A DNA stretch of 64,000 nt from Bradyrhizobium forestalis. Lineage in GTDB: Bacteria > Pseudomonadota > Alphaproteobacteria > Rhizobiales > Xanthobacteraceae. Shown one piece after another: positions 17,314-26,270 of this stretch (its first letter is position 1; each line of letters starts with the position of its first letter). The notes under the pieces are model-generated. The model was given only the letters and a program-made list of their open reading frames with translations. It was not told the DNA's origin and ran no database searches. The stretch spans positions 62,001-126,000 of the forward strand of contig NZ_PGVG01000018.1 of assembly GCF_002795245.1 (NCBI RefSeq). The letters run 5' to 3'. The translations under genes were made by a program, and so were the position numbers.

Positions 17314-18484
17314 CGGCGCGCGCAAGGTCTGCTTCGTCACCGGCAGCCGCGCCGATTTCGGGCTGCTGGTCTGGCCGATGCGCGCGACACGCGAGACGCC
17401 TGGCCTGACGCTTCAGCTCGTCGCTACCGGAATGCATCTCGCACCTGAGTTCGGCTACACCTTCAACGCCATCCGCGAGGAGGGGTTTGAGGTCGACGAG
17501 CGCGTCGAGACGCTGCTGAGCAGCGACACCGGCGCCGGGGTCGCCAAATCGGTCGGACTCGGCGTGATCGGCTTTGCCGACGCTTTCACGCGGTTGCAAC
17601 CCGATCTCGTCGTCGTGCTCGGCGACCGATTCGAGATGTTCGCGGCCGCTCAGGCCGCGATGTTCATGCGGCTGCCGATGGCGCATCTGTTCGGCGGCGA
17701 CGTCACCGAAGGCGCGGTGGACGAATCCATCCGTCACGCCATCAGCAAGATGTCGCATCTGCATTTCACCAGCAATCAGGGCTCGACGCGGCGGTTGATG
17801 CAGCTCGGAGAGCACCCGTCCCGAATCCATACCATCGGCTCGGTTGGAATCGACGCGATCAAGCATCTCGATCTGATGAACCGCGACGACATAGGCAACG
17901 CGATCGGGATGCCGCTCGGCGAACGCAATGCGCTCATCACGTTCCACCCCGTCACGGTCGAAGCCGGGCGGTCGGTGGCCGAGCTGGACGAGCTGTTCGC
18001 AGCGCTGTCGACGCTCGATCCCGCCTTCCGTCTCATCTTCACGCTCGCCAATGCCGATGCCGAAGGGCGCGCGCTGAACGACCGGACCAAGGCCTTCGCG
18101 ACAAGCCGGCCGAACACGATCGCTGTCGCCTCGCTCGGGCAGCTTCGCTATCTCAGCCTGATGAGCCAGGTGGACGTCGTGATCGGCAACTCGTCGAGCG
18201 GCATCCTCGAAGCGCCGTCATTCGGCGTTCCCACGGTCGACGTCGGCGACCGTCAGAAGGGACGCGAGCGCGCGGCTTCGGTGTTTCACGCCGCGCCCGA
18301 ACGCGGGACGATCGGTGCGGCGATCTCGCAAGCGCTTCAGCGCGGCCGCAAGGACACCGTCAATCCCTATGGCGACGGCGAGTCCAGCCGGCGATTTGCC
18401 GGCATCATTGCCGGCATCCCGGATTTCGGCCAGCTCCTGAAGAAAAGTTTCTACGAACTTCCCGCAAGCGGAGCGTGGCCATGA
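17306..18484 (+). CDS. legG: LegG/NeuC-type hydrolysing NDP-sugar 2-epimerase
   Basis: This 392-residue GT-B-fold protein has VCFVTGSRADFGLL at the N-terminus, VVLGDRFEMFAAA, and VVIGNSSSGILEAPS with VDVGDRQKGRERA near the C-terminus. All are hallmarks of hydrolysing UDP-GlcNAc 2-epimerases. In the legionaminate route it releases the nucleotide and inverts C2 to give 2,4-diacetamido-2,4,6-trideoxymannose. It overlaps legC by 8 bases and its stop overlaps the legI start (ATGA). Confidence 0.88.
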   Translation: MSSGARKVCFVTGSRADFGLLVWPMRATRETPGLTLQLVATGMHLAPEFGYTFNAIREEGFEVDERVETLLSSDTGAGVAKSVGLGVIGFADAFTRLQPDLVVVLGDRFEMFAAAQAAMFMRLPMAHLFGGDVTEGAVDESIRHAISKMSHLHFTSNQGSTRRLMQLGEHPSRIHTIGSVGIDAIKHLDLMNRDDIGNAIGMPLGERNALITFHPVTVEAGRSVAELDELFAALSTLDPAFRLIFTLANADAEGRALNDRTKAFATSRPNTIAVASLGQLRYLSLMSQVDVVIGNSSSGILEAPSFGVPTVDVGDRQKGRERAASVFHAAPERGTIGAAISQALQRGRKDTVNPYGDGESSRRFAGIIAGIPDFGQLLKKSFYELPASGAWP

Positions 18485-19551
18485 CGACGCACACGCTGAT
18501 CATCGCGGAAGCCGGCGTCAACCACGACGGCAGCCTGGAAAAGGCACTGGCCCTGGTCGATGCGGCAGCCGATGCCGGCGCCGACATCGTCAAGTTCCAG
18601 ACCTTCAATGCGAAGGCATTGGCGGGCGGCGCGGCGAAGAAGGCCGACTATCAGCAGCGCACCACCGATGCCGGCGAGAGCCAGCTTGCCATGCTGCAAC
18701 GTCTCGAGCTGCCGCAGGCCGCGCACCATACGCTGATCGCGCGCGCCGCCGAACGCGGCATCGAATTCCTGTCGACGCCGTTCGACGACGCTTCGCTCGC
18801 CTTCCTGCTGTCACTCAAGCTGCCGCGCATCAAGATCGGATCGGGCGATCTCACCAATGCACCGCTGCTGCACGCGGCCGCAAAGGCCGGCGCGACGCTG
18901 ATCCTGTCGACGGGCATGGCGACCCTCAGCGAGATCGAGGAAGCGCTGGGCGTGTTGGCCCACGGTTACGCGCAGCGTAACGATCCTGCCGGTATCGCCT
19001 CGTTCCGCGCGGCTTGGCGCGATCCGGCGGCACGGGCCGCGCTGGCGCGGCACGTCAGCCTGCTGCATTGCACGACCGAATATCCCTGTCCCGTCGCCGA
19101 TGTGAACCTCGCCGCGATGACGACGATGCGATCGGCCTTCCAGCTTCCGGTCGGCTATTCCGACCACACTGACGGTTTCGAGATTTCGGTCGCAGCGGTC
19201 GCGCTCGGCGCAGGCATCATCGAGAAGCACCTGACGCTGGATCGCAATTCGCCCGGTCCCGATCACGCGGCCTCACTCGAGCCTAACGAATTCAAGCGGA
19301 TGGTCAGCGCCATTCGCAACGTCGAGGCCGCGCTCGGCGATGGCGTGAAGACGCCGAAGGAGTCCGAGGTCAGGAATGTGCCGGTGGCGCGCAAGAGCAT
19401 CGTGGCGGCGCGCGCTCTGAAGGCCGGCGAGATCATCGGCCCGGCCGACATCACCGCCAAGCGGCCGGGCGCAGGCCGGCCGCCGATCGAGTATTGGTCT
19501 CTGATCGGAACCGCGGCGCCGCGGCCGCTCGAACCCGACGATCCGGTTTAA
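18481..19551 (+). CDS. legI: LegI-type N,N'-diacetyllegionaminic acid synthase
   Basis: This 356-residue NeuB-family enzyme shows IIAEAGVNHDGS, STPFDDASL, the metal-binding histidines in VGYSDHTDG and IIEKHLTLDR, and a C-terminal SAF domain (VARKSIVAARALKAGEII). It condenses phosphoenolpyruvate with the 2,4-diacetamido mannose derivative. The ATG at 18,481 overlaps the legG stop and has GGAG at a proper distance; a GTG six bases upstream is less suitable. It is of normal NeuB length, unlike the fused homologue at 711. Its stop overlaps that of the convergent legH gene. Confidence 0.9.
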   Translation: MTTHTLIIAEAGVNHDGSLEKALALVDAAADAGADIVKFQTFNAKALAGGAAKKADYQQRTTDAGESQLAMLQRLELPQAAHHTLIARAAERGIEFLSTPFDDASLAFLLSLKLPRIKIGSGDLTNAPLLHAAAKAGATLILSTGMATLSEIEEALGVLAHGYAQRNDPAGIASFRAAWRDPAARAALARHVSLLHCTTEYPCPVADVNLAAMTTMRSAFQLPVGYSDHTDGFEISVAAVALGAGIIEKHLTLDRNSPGPDHAASLEPNEFKRMVSAIRNVEAALGDGVKTPKESEVRNVPVARKSIVAARALKAGEIIGPADITAKRPGAGRPPIEYWSLIGTAAPRPLEPDDPV

Positions 19552-20159
19552 CGACGAGGCTTTGCAGGAATCCCGCGGAGCACAGATCCCGGCGGCCATG
19601 AACCCGTGACGACCGAGCCCATCGCGACCAGCGTATCGTTGCCGATGGAAATGTGATCGCGAACACGGCTGCCAAGCCCCACAAAGCAGTTGTCGCCGAT
19701 CTCTGCACCACCCCCGACCACCGTTCCGGGGGACAGATGCGCGCAGTGCCCGACCCGCACATCGTGCTCGACGACCGCGCCGGAATTGATGATGCAGTGA
19801 TGGCCGATCAGGCTTCGTGCATTGACGATCGCCCCCGGCATAATGACGCTGCCCGCGCCGATCGTGGCGGACGGCGAGACGAACGCGCGCGGATGAATGA
19901 CCGACGCCCAGCGCTTGAGCTGCAGCCGGCCGACCATCTGCCGCCGCGCGGGCCCCGCCTGCATCGTTCCGATCCCGACCACGAAGGCGGCATCCGGATA
20001 GTTCGGCGCGACGTCATCGGTTCCGAGATAGCGCGCATCGCCCAGCGTTCCCGGCTGGCGATCGAGGAAACCGACGACGTTGAACTGGCCCGACAGAAGC
20101 GCCGCCTCATAGACCATGAAGGCGTGTTCGCCGCCGCCGATGATGATCAGATCGTCCAT
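19548..20159 (-). CDS. legH: LegH-like sugar N-acetyltransferase, NeuD/PglD family
   Basis: The protein has 203 residues. The N-terminal Rossmann-like part (DDLIIIGGGEHAFMVYEAA) is followed by a left-handed beta-helix with hexapeptide repeats (IGAGSVIMPGAIV, IGHHCIINSGAVVEHD). HDVRVGHCAHLSPG carries the catalytic-type histidine of PglD relatives. It would acetylate the C4 amine made by LegC. An ulosonate O-acetyltransferase is the alternative. ATG at 20,159 is supported by GAGGG seven bases upstream. It reads against its pathway partners, and its stop codon overlaps that of legI by 4 bases. Confidence 0.78.
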   Translation of the reverse strand: MDDLIIIGGGEHAFMVYEAALLSGQFNVVGFLDRQPGTLGDARYLGTDDVAPNYPDAAFVVGIGTMQAGPARRQMVGRLQLKRWASVIHPRAFVSPSATIGAGSVIMPGAIVNARSLIGHHCIINSGAVVEHDVRVGHCAHLSPGTVVGGGAEIGDNCFVGLGSRVRDHISIGNDTLVAMGSVVTGSWPPGSVLRGIPAKPRR

Positions 20160-20190
20160 CGCGATTCCCTCAAGCCGCACCGATCTTAGC

Positions 20191-20229
20191 GACCGGGCCT
20201 GGGCACTTCAAACCGACGGACCGGGCCTG
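20191..20229. repeat. Two exact 11-base direct repeats upstream of legH and ptmE
   Basis: GACCGGGCCTG occurs at 20,191-20,201 and again at 20,219-20,229, 28 bases apart. Both copies lie in the divergent region between legH and ptmE. Repeated sites at this spacing could bind a regulator on one face of the helix, but there is no direct proof. Confidence 0.4.
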
Positions 20230-20254
20230 AAAACGCGTGAATTAACAAGGACAA

Positions 20255-20270
20255 GCCAGGATCCCCTGGC
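20255..20270. other. Small perfect hairpin upstream of the ptmE promoter
   Basis: GCCAGG-ATCC-CCTGGC is a perfect inverted repeat with a 4-base loop. It ends four bases before the TTGACG element of the candidate ptmE promoter, so an operator role is possible. It lacks a T tract and is unlikely to be a terminator. Confidence 0.35.
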
Positions 20271-20274
20271 GGGG

Positions 20275-20305
20275 TTGACGCCGCCTCTCGCAGCCGCGAT
20301 ATAGC
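20275..20305 (+). promoter_or_regulatory. Candidate promoter of the ptmE-ptmF-legF-ptmA operon
   Basis: TTGACGC at 20,275 is an exact -35 match to TTGaCGS. Seventeen bases after TTGACG comes GATATAGC (20,298-20,305), which resembles the GCTANAWC -10 element with two mismatches. It is the only strong -35 in the divergent legH-ptmE region, 53 bases ahead of the ptmE start. Confidence 0.5.
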
Positions 20306-20357
20306 AGGCTCAGCCGTGGGCCGCCCCCAACATCTGGCGTATACGAGGCAGATTGCC

Positions 20358-21407
20358 ATGAAATCCTGGCGCAAAGCCGTCGTCGGTACCCAGGCGACCG
20401 TGGGCGAGGCCATTGCCGCGATCGAGAGCGGGAGCATCCAGATTGCGCTGGTGCTCGATGACCAGAACCGCCTGCTCGGCGTGGTCACCGACGGCGACGT
20501 CAGACGCGGACTGCTGCGCGGCATCGCCCTCACCGGATTTGCGACCGACATCATGAACCGGACCCCGGTGTCGGCCCCTGCGACCTTGCCGCGTGAGGAT
20601 CGACTGCATTTGATGCGGCAGAGGTCGATCAAGCAGCTGCCGCTTGTCGACGAGGGCGGCCATCTGGTCGTGGTCGAGACGCTCGATGAGCTGCTCGAAC
20701 CGCGTCACTATCCGAACCCTGTGCTGATCATGGCGGGCGGCCTCGGCGAGCGCCTGGGCGCGCTCACGCGCGACGTGCCGAAGCCGATGCTCAATGTCGG
20801 CGGCCGGCCGCTGCTCGAGACGATCGTCCGCAACGTCGTGCAGCAGGGTTTTGGCAACATCTTCATTTCGGTCAACTACAAGGCCCAGACGATCAAAGAC
20901 TACTTTGCCGATGGCGCCGCCTTCGGTGCCAGCATCCAGTACGTGCACGAGACCGAACGGCTGGGCACCGCCGGTGCGCTTGGGCTGTTTTCGACACCGC
21001 CGGATCTGCCGATGATCGTCACCAACGGCGACATTCTCACCACGATCAACTACGGAGCGCTTCTCGACTTCCACAACGGAACGCCGGCGGAAGCAACGAT
21101 GGCCGTTCGTGAGCACAAGGTGCACGTCCCCTATGGCGTGGTCTCCACGTCGGAGGGCTTTCTCCATACGATTCGCGAGAAGCCGACCGAGAGCTGGTTC
21201 GTCAGTGCCGGCATCTACGTGATCGGCAGGTCCGTCTTCCGCCATGTCACCCCCCGCGTCAGCATCGATATGCCGACCGTGCTCGAGCGTGTGATCGCCG
21301 ACAAGGGACGCGTCGCGGTCTATCCGATTCGCGAGTACTGGCTCGACATCGGCCGCCTGGAGGATTTCGAGCAGGCGCATGCGGAGTTTCACGAGGTCTT
21401 CCCGTGA
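20358..21407 (+). CDS. ptmE: PtmE-like sugar-1-phosphate guanylyltransferase with CBS domains
   Basis: This 349-residue protein has a tandem CBS pair in residues about 1-115 (VLDDQNRLLGVVTDGDVRRG is typical) and a nucleotidyltransferase domain from about 125 (LIMAGGLGERLG, DVPKPMLNVGG, NGDILT). This architecture matches Campylobacter PtmE, which makes GDP-glucosamine from glucosamine 1-phosphate for the legionaminate route. The CBS pair may sense nucleotides. ATG at 20,358 with GAGGCA upstream is preferred over a GTG at 20,316. It overlaps ptmF by 4 bases. Confidence 0.85.
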   Translation: MKSWRKAVVGTQATVGEAIAAIESGSIQIALVLDDQNRLLGVVTDGDVRRGLLRGIALTGFATDIMNRTPVSAPATLPREDRLHLMRQRSIKQLPLVDEGGHLVVVETLDELLEPRHYPNPVLIMAGGLGERLGALTRDVPKPMLNVGGRPLLETIVRNVVQQGFGNIFISVNYKAQTIKDYFADGAAFGASIQYVHETERLGTAGALGLFSTPPDLPMIVTNGDILTTINYGALLDFHNGTPAEATMAVREHKVHVPYGVVSTSEGFLHTIREKPTESWFVSAGIYVIGRSVFRHVTPRVSIDMPTVLERVIADKGRVAVYPIREYWLDIGRLEDFEQAHAEFHEVFP

Positions 21408-22312
21408 CCGCGACAACCGCCGTCGTCGTTGGCCTCGGCTCGATCGGCACGAGGCATGCGCGCGTCCTGCGCGAGCTCGGCCTTCGCGTCGCGACGGTCA
21501 GCCGGCGCGAGGGCGGCGACTACGGATCGATCGCGCAGGCCCTCGCGGCGGCGCATCCGGACTACGTAGTGATCGCCACCGAGACGGCGCGCCATGCGGA
21601 TAATCTGCAAGAGCTCGCGCAGACCGGCTTCCAGGGCAAAGTCCTTGTCGAAAAGCCGCTATTCGCTACACCTGCATCACCCCCGAAATATCCGTTTGCC
21701 CATGTCAGCGTCGGATACAATCTGCGCTTTCACCCCGTGATGACGGCGCTGGCCGAAAGTCTGCGCGGGCGAGACGTGATCACGGTCGGCGCCTATGTCG
21801 GCCAGGACATCAGGGACTGGCGGCCGGACCGCGATCACCGCACAACCGCATCCGCCACGGCTGATGCCGGGGGCGGCGTGCTACGGGATCTCAGCCACGA
21901 ACTGGACTACCTCTTATGGCTGTTCGGGCCGTGGCATCGCGTCGCAGCGCTCGGCGGCGCCTCCGGCGCCCGCCACATCGACGTTGACGACCACCTCGAC
22001 CTGCTGCTCGATATGCAGCGGGCACCATCGGTCCACGTCCACATGGACTATCTCGACCGTCAGGGCGTCCGCCGCATTCGCGTCAATGTCGACGACGACA
22101 CCATCGAAGCCGATCTCGTCGGCGGGCGTCTCACCGTCAACGGCAAGGCAACCGAGATCCCCAGCGAGCGCGACCAGACCTACCGCGACATGCATGTCGC
22201 GGCGATGCGTGGCGCGAGTCCGGCCTGCTCACTGCCCGAAGCCCTCGGCGTCATGCACCTGATCGACGCCAGCGAGCGCGCGCTGCGCAGCAAGACCTGG
22301 GTATCGCCATGA
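21404..22312 (+). CDS. ptmF: PtmF-like Gfo/Idh/MocA-family oxidoreductase
   Basis: This 302-residue protein starts at GTG in a GTGA overlap. AVVVGLGSIGTRHARVL is the NAD(P)-binding loop and VLVEKPLF the EKP motif that carries the family's catalytic lysine. DLSHELDYLLWLFG corresponds to the substrate-binding histidine region. In Campylobacter PtmF acts with PtmA and a PgmL mutase to supply the glucosamine phosphate used by PtmE. Its position between ptmE and legF supports that role. Confidence 0.82.
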   Translation: MTATTAVVVGLGSIGTRHARVLRELGLRVATVSRREGGDYGSIAQALAAAHPDYVVIATETARHADNLQELAQTGFQGKVLVEKPLFATPASPPKYPFAHVSVGYNLRFHPVMTALAESLRGRDVITVGAYVGQDIRDWRPDRDHRTTASATADAGGGVLRDLSHELDYLLWLFGPWHRVAALGGASGARHIDVDDHLDLLLDMQRAPSVHVHMDYLDRQGVRRIRVNVDDDTIEADLVGGRLTVNGKATEIPSERDQTYRDMHVAAMRGASPACSLPEALGVMHLIDASERALRSKTWVSP

Positions 22313-23010
22313 GTCTTGTCTGCACCATCTGCGCGCGAGGCGGCTCGAAGGGGGTGGTCGGCAAGAATGCGCGCGATCTCCTCGGCAAGCCCGTGCTCGC
22401 CTGGAGCATCGCGCAGGCGCGCGAGACCGGCCTGTTCGATGCGATCGCCTTTAGCAGCGATTCGGACGCCCTGCTCGAGGCAGCGCTGAAGGCCGGCGCC
22501 GACATCGCGGTCAAGCGTCCGGACGAGATGGCGACCGATACCGCGCCGAAGCTGCCGGCGATCCGTCATTGTCTCGAGCAGACCATGGCGCAAACAGGCA
22601 AGACGCCGGAGATATTCGTCGATCTCGACGTCACCTCCCCGCTCCGGCTCGCCTCCGACATCACCGGCGCGGTGGCACTGCTGCGCGAGAGCGGCGCCCG
22701 CAATGTCATTACAGGGGCGCCGGCGCGGCGCTCGCCCTATTTCAACCTCGTCGAGCAGCGCACCGATGGCAGCGTTGGCCTGTCCAAATCCGCCAACCCT
22801 CCGGTTACGCGGCGGCAGGATGCGCCGCGCTGCTTCGACATGAACGCGTCGATCTATGTCTGGCGCGTCGCGCCATTCCTGGAGCAGCCCGCGGTGTTCT
22901 ATCCGGACACGCGTCTGTTCGAAATGCCGGAAGAGCGTTCGATCGACATCGATTCCGATCTCGATTTTACGTTGGTGGAGCTGTTGCTCCGCCAGCGACT
23001 GCCGGCCTGA
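22309..23010 (+). CDS. legF: CMP-legionaminic acid synthetase
   Basis: This 233-residue cytidylyltransferase opens with CTICARGGSKGVVGKN and continues with FSSDSDALL, DLDVTSPLRLASD and DMNASIYVW, the standard NeuA/LegF/PtmB blocks. It should couple CTP to legionaminic acid to give the CMP donor. It overlaps ptmF by 4 bases and is followed after 13 bases by ptmA. The window holds a second, diverged enzyme of this family at 2,636, presumably for a different ulosonate. Confidence 0.87.
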   Translation: MSLVCTICARGGSKGVVGKNARDLLGKPVLAWSIAQARETGLFDAIAFSSDSDALLEAALKAGADIAVKRPDEMATDTAPKLPAIRHCLEQTMAQTGKTPEIFVDLDVTSPLRLASDITGAVALLRESGARNVITGAPARRSPYFNLVEQRTDGSVGLSKSANPPVTRRQDAPRCFDMNASIYVWRVAPFLEQPAVFYPDTRLFEMPEERSIDIDSDLDFTLVELLLRQRLPA

Positions 23011-23023
23011 GGAGGCGCAAGCG

Positions 23024-23845
23024 ATGACCACGAGCTTCAAGGCTCTGTTCGATCTGACCGGGCGTACTGCCGTCGTCACCGGCGGGTGCGGCATCCTCGG
23101 TCGTCGCTTCGTCGAGGGGCTTGCCGAGTTCGGCGCCAACGTCGCCATCGTCGATCTCGATCAGGCCGCAACCGATGCGGCGGCCGCCGACGTCGCCTCA
23201 CGCCATGCCGTCCGCGCCAGAGGCTACGGTTGCGATATCACCAATCCCGATGCGGTGCGCAACACGGCCGATGCGATCGAAGCCGACCTCGGACCGGTCT
23301 CGATCCTGCTCAACAACGCAGCGAGCAAGACCCGCGACGTCGACGCCTTCTTCGCACCCGTCGAGACGTTTTCGCAGGACACCTGGCGCGAGATCATGTC
23401 GGTCAATCTCGACGGCATGTTCACCGTCGCGCAGGTGTTCGGCGGCCGGATGGCCGAGCGCGGCTACGGAGCCATCGTGCAAACCGCCTCGATCTACGGA
23501 CTGATGGCGCCCGACCAGCGCATCTACGAAGGCTCCGAATATCTCGGCCGCGCCATCAACACGCCCGCGGTCTACACGGCGTCCAAAGCCGGTGTCATCG
23601 GCCTGACCAAGCACCTCGCGACCTACTGGGCGGCGAAGGGCATTCGCGTCAATACACTCACCCCGGGCGGAGTGGAGAGCGGGCAGAACGAGACCTTCAA
23701 GGCGCGCTACGGTGCCCGCATTCCGCTCGGCCGCATGGCGCGTGCGGACGAGATGGTGGGAACCGTGCTGTTCCTGGTGTCCGATGCTGCCTCCTACGTG
23801 ACTGGGCAGAACATCGCCGTCGACGGCGGACTAAGCGCCTGGTAA
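23024..23845 (+). CDS. ptmA: PtmA-like short-chain dehydrogenase
   Basis: This 273-residue SDR has VVTGGCGILGRRF, VQTASIYG and YTASKAGVIGL, plus the ending NIAVDGGLSAW. It corresponds to PtmA of the Campylobacter GDP-legionaminate pathway by family and by its place after ptmE, ptmF and the CMP-synthetase gene. GGAGG ahead of the ATG at 23,024 sets the start. A close paralogue lies at 5,700-6,539 in the unassigned ulosonate operon. Confidence 0.83.
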   Translation: MTTSFKALFDLTGRTAVVTGGCGILGRRFVEGLAEFGANVAIVDLDQAATDAAAADVASRHAVRARGYGCDITNPDAVRNTADAIEADLGPVSILLNNAASKTRDVDAFFAPVETFSQDTWREIMSVNLDGMFTVAQVFGGRMAERGYGAIVQTASIYGLMAPDQRIYEGSEYLGRAINTPAVYTASKAGVIGLTKHLATYWAAKGIRVNTLTPGGVESGQNETFKARYGARIPLGRMARADEMVGTVLFLVSDAASYVTGQNIAVDGGLSAW

Positions 23846-23855
23846 CAAAACACCA

Positions 23856-25379
23856 ATGATCAAGCGCCTGATCCAGAACACGGTGATTTCGGCGCTTGCC
23901 TTCGGCGTGGCCGCTTTGCTGGGCCTCGCGGTCATTCCGCTGATCATCGGAACCTGGGGGGTGACCGAGTTCGGCCTCATCGTCATCTCGCGGCTGCTGC
24001 TTCCCAGCGGCATGATGGCGGTGTTGGACCTCGGTCTGTCCGAGGTCGCCACCCAGGTCGTCGCCCGCGCGCGCGAGCACCGCAATTGGACGCAGGCCAG
24101 CCGCCAGATCGCCTTTTTGGGAGCGACCTCCATCGCTCTCGCCTTGATCCTGAGCGCCGCCATCTGGCTCGCGACGCCGCTCTTCGTCATCGTAATGAAG
24201 GTTGACGCCGCGCATCTGGAGACGTTCACCCGGATCATGCACTACACGGCGCTCGCGAATCTGATCCTCGTTCCGGCGCTGGTGTGGGAAGGGATTGTCA
24301 AAGGCTTCGAGCGGTACAACCTGCTCCGCGTCGCGGAGGTCACGTCGACGGCGGCCTATGTCGGCCTGACATTCGCGGCCTCGTGGGCGGCGGCAGGCTT
24401 TGAAGTGGTCGCCTACATCTATCTCGCCACGCTGGTCGCCCGCGCCGTCGTCATTGGAATTGCCGCATTCGTCGCCCTCAGGCACAAGCACGTGCGATTG
24501 TTGCCATGGACCCCGGACATCCGGCAGGACGTTCTGCATCGCTGCCTGCTGCTTCTGCAAGGCAAGCTGATGGGCGGCATTTCCGGGCCGCTTCAACCTT
24601 TCCTGATCGGATTGCTGTTCGGGCCCAAGGCTGTCGGCACCTACGATGCGCTGGTGCGATTGTCGCGGGTCTCCAAAGTCGTCGTCAGCCTCCTGACATC
24701 CGCTTTGCTTCCCGTTGCCAGCCGGCTCGACGAGCGCGGCAGCGCAGCATCATTCCAGCGCCTCGGCGACCTCGGCCTCGTCATGATGCCGATGTTCGTG
24801 GTGCCGCCGCTTGCCGCCACCGCGATTCTCTCGCCTGAGATCATGGACATCTGGATCGGCCCCCTTCTTGCCCCCTACGCGTTCTGGATGGGCCTGAGCT
24901 TCCTAGTTCCGATCTGCGCGCAATATGTGGCGATCGGCAGCCTGATCTTCCTGACGCGGCCCGAGGTGCAGGCCAAGCTCAACAGGCTGGTGGCCATTCA
25001 GCTTCTGATCTGGGCGGTGGTCTCCGCCGCGACGTTGCATTTGTTCGCGGAACGCGCCCTGATACTTGGCCAGGTCATCGGCAGTATCGCCGTGCTGCCC
25101 TTGCAGCTGAGGGAGTTGCGCACAGCACTTGAACTCGATCGCAATCAGTTCGCGAAGGTGATCGGAACCCAGCTCGCAATCCTTCTCCTGGCAAGCGTTT
25201 TTCTAGCAACAATTGCAGGTTACATTCGGTTCGACAGCGTGCTAAAGCTCGCGCTCGGTTCCATGGTTTTCTGTCTGGTGACTTGGGTGCTCCAGTACTT
25301 TCTGGTCCTCGAGAAGCGGCATCGGACTGTATTTCCCGCAGTCGGACAACTGATGGGACTGACATCCAAAAGCAGCTGA
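23856..25379 (+). CDS. Polysaccharide flippase (Wzx/MATE-like)
   Basis: The product is 507 residues, almost entirely composed of hydrophobic segments (about 12-14), starting MIKRLIQNTVISALAFGVAA. The arrangement is that of polysaccharide-biosynthesis flippases. These move undecaprenyl-linked oligosaccharides across the inner membrane. It starts 10 bases after ptmA, so it probably exports the legionaminate-containing repeat. The downstream methyltransferase begins at the base after its stop. A second flippase lies at 47,220-48,794. Confidence 0.82.
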   Translation: MIKRLIQNTVISALAFGVAALLGLAVIPLIIGTWGVTEFGLIVISRLLLPSGMMAVLDLGLSEVATQVVARAREHRNWTQASRQIAFLGATSIALALILSAAIWLATPLFVIVMKVDAAHLETFTRIMHYTALANLILVPALVWEGIVKGFERYNLLRVAEVTSTAAYVGLTFAASWAAAGFEVVAYIYLATLVARAVVIGIAAFVALRHKHVRLLPWTPDIRQDVLHRCLLLLQGKLMGGISGPLQPFLIGLLFGPKAVGTYDALVRLSRVSKVVVSLLTSALLPVASRLDERGSAASFQRLGDLGLVMMPMFVVPPLAATAILSPEIMDIWIGPLLAPYAFWMGLSFLVPICAQYVAIGSLIFLTRPEVQAKLNRLVAIQLLIWAVVSAATLHLFAERALILGQVIGSIAVLPLQLRELRTALELDRNQFAKVIGTQLAILLLASVFLATIAGYIRFDSVLKLALGSMVFCLVTWVLQYFLVLEKRHRTVFPAVGQLMGLTSKSS

Positions 25380-26270
25380 ATGAACATCCACGCGACAAAC
25401 ACGAAAGCCGCCACCACAGGTTTCGCTCCGGCGCCGTTGTCGGACAAGGCCACAACCTATGCCATCGACGCGGCTAGGAGCATCGGCCGTCTCGTCATGC
25501 GCCGTGTGAAGCGCACTGCAGATGTCGTGGATTCCGAGTACAATCTGACGCATTGGCAGCGAATGCTGTCCGAAAAGACCTGGACGAAGGCCGCCAGCAT
25601 CGACGAGTTCCTGATACCGAAGAATCCCGCGCGGGGTCTTCGCAAGGTGGACAATCAGATTTGCAGGGTCGCGGCCGACGACTACTACCGCTATCGTGCC
25701 AGAGCCCTCGGCGACCTGCTCGCGCGGCACACGGGTGGCACCACGGAGATCATCGAACTCGGCGCAGGCTGCGGCGTCAATCTGCTGTCGCTCTACCTCA
25801 ACCATCCCGACTGGAAGCTGCGCGGGTTCGACATCGCGCCGAACGGAATCGCCGCGGGCCGCGAGATCGCAGCGCATTATGACCTGTCGGACCGGATATC
25901 GCTCGACCGGATCGACCTGACCGACGGCAACGACCCGAGCTATTCCGCCATCAGGGATCAGGTCGTTTTCACCTACTTCTGCATCGAGCAGATTCCTTAT
26001 GACGTGCGCAAGGTGGTGGACAACATCATTGCAGCAAGGCCGAAGCGTGTCATCAACATCGAGCCGACGACGGAGTTGCTGAACCTCTCGAGTCCGCGAG
26101 ATATCGTCAGCTTCCTCTATATCCGTTCGGTCGACTACCAGACGCAGCTGTTCTCGACGCTCGACGATTACGAGCGACAGCGGCGCATCCGCGTCCTGGC
26201 GCGCGAACGGATGCCGTTCGCGCCGACGATCCACAATGATGGTTTTTTGTATTGCTGGGAGCCCACATGA
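25380..26270 (+). CDS. SAM-dependent methyltransferase
   Basis: This is a 296-residue protein. IIELGAGCGVNLLSLYL is SAM motif I, GFDIAPNGIAAGREIAAHY covers motif II, and VVFTYFCIEQIP corresponds to motif IV. About 120 residues precede the core. The ATG directly abuts the flippase stop, and its own stop overlaps the dioxygenase start (ATGA). The three genes are therefore one unit. The likely target is a hydroxyl of a surface sugar, but specificity is unknown. Confidence 0.8.
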   Translation: MNIHATNTKAATTGFAPAPLSDKATTYAIDAARSIGRLVMRRVKRTADVVDSEYNLTHWQRMLSEKTWTKAASIDEFLIPKNPARGLRKVDNQICRVAADDYYRYRARALGDLLARHTGGTTEIIELGAGCGVNLLSLYLNHPDWKLRGFDIAPNGIAAGREIAAHYDLSDRISLDRIDLTDGNDPSYSAIRDQVVFTYFCIEQIPYDVRKVVDNIIAARPKRVINIEPTTELLNLSSPRDIVSFLYIRSVDYQTQLFSTLDDYERQRRIRVLARERMPFAPTIHNDGFLYCWEPT

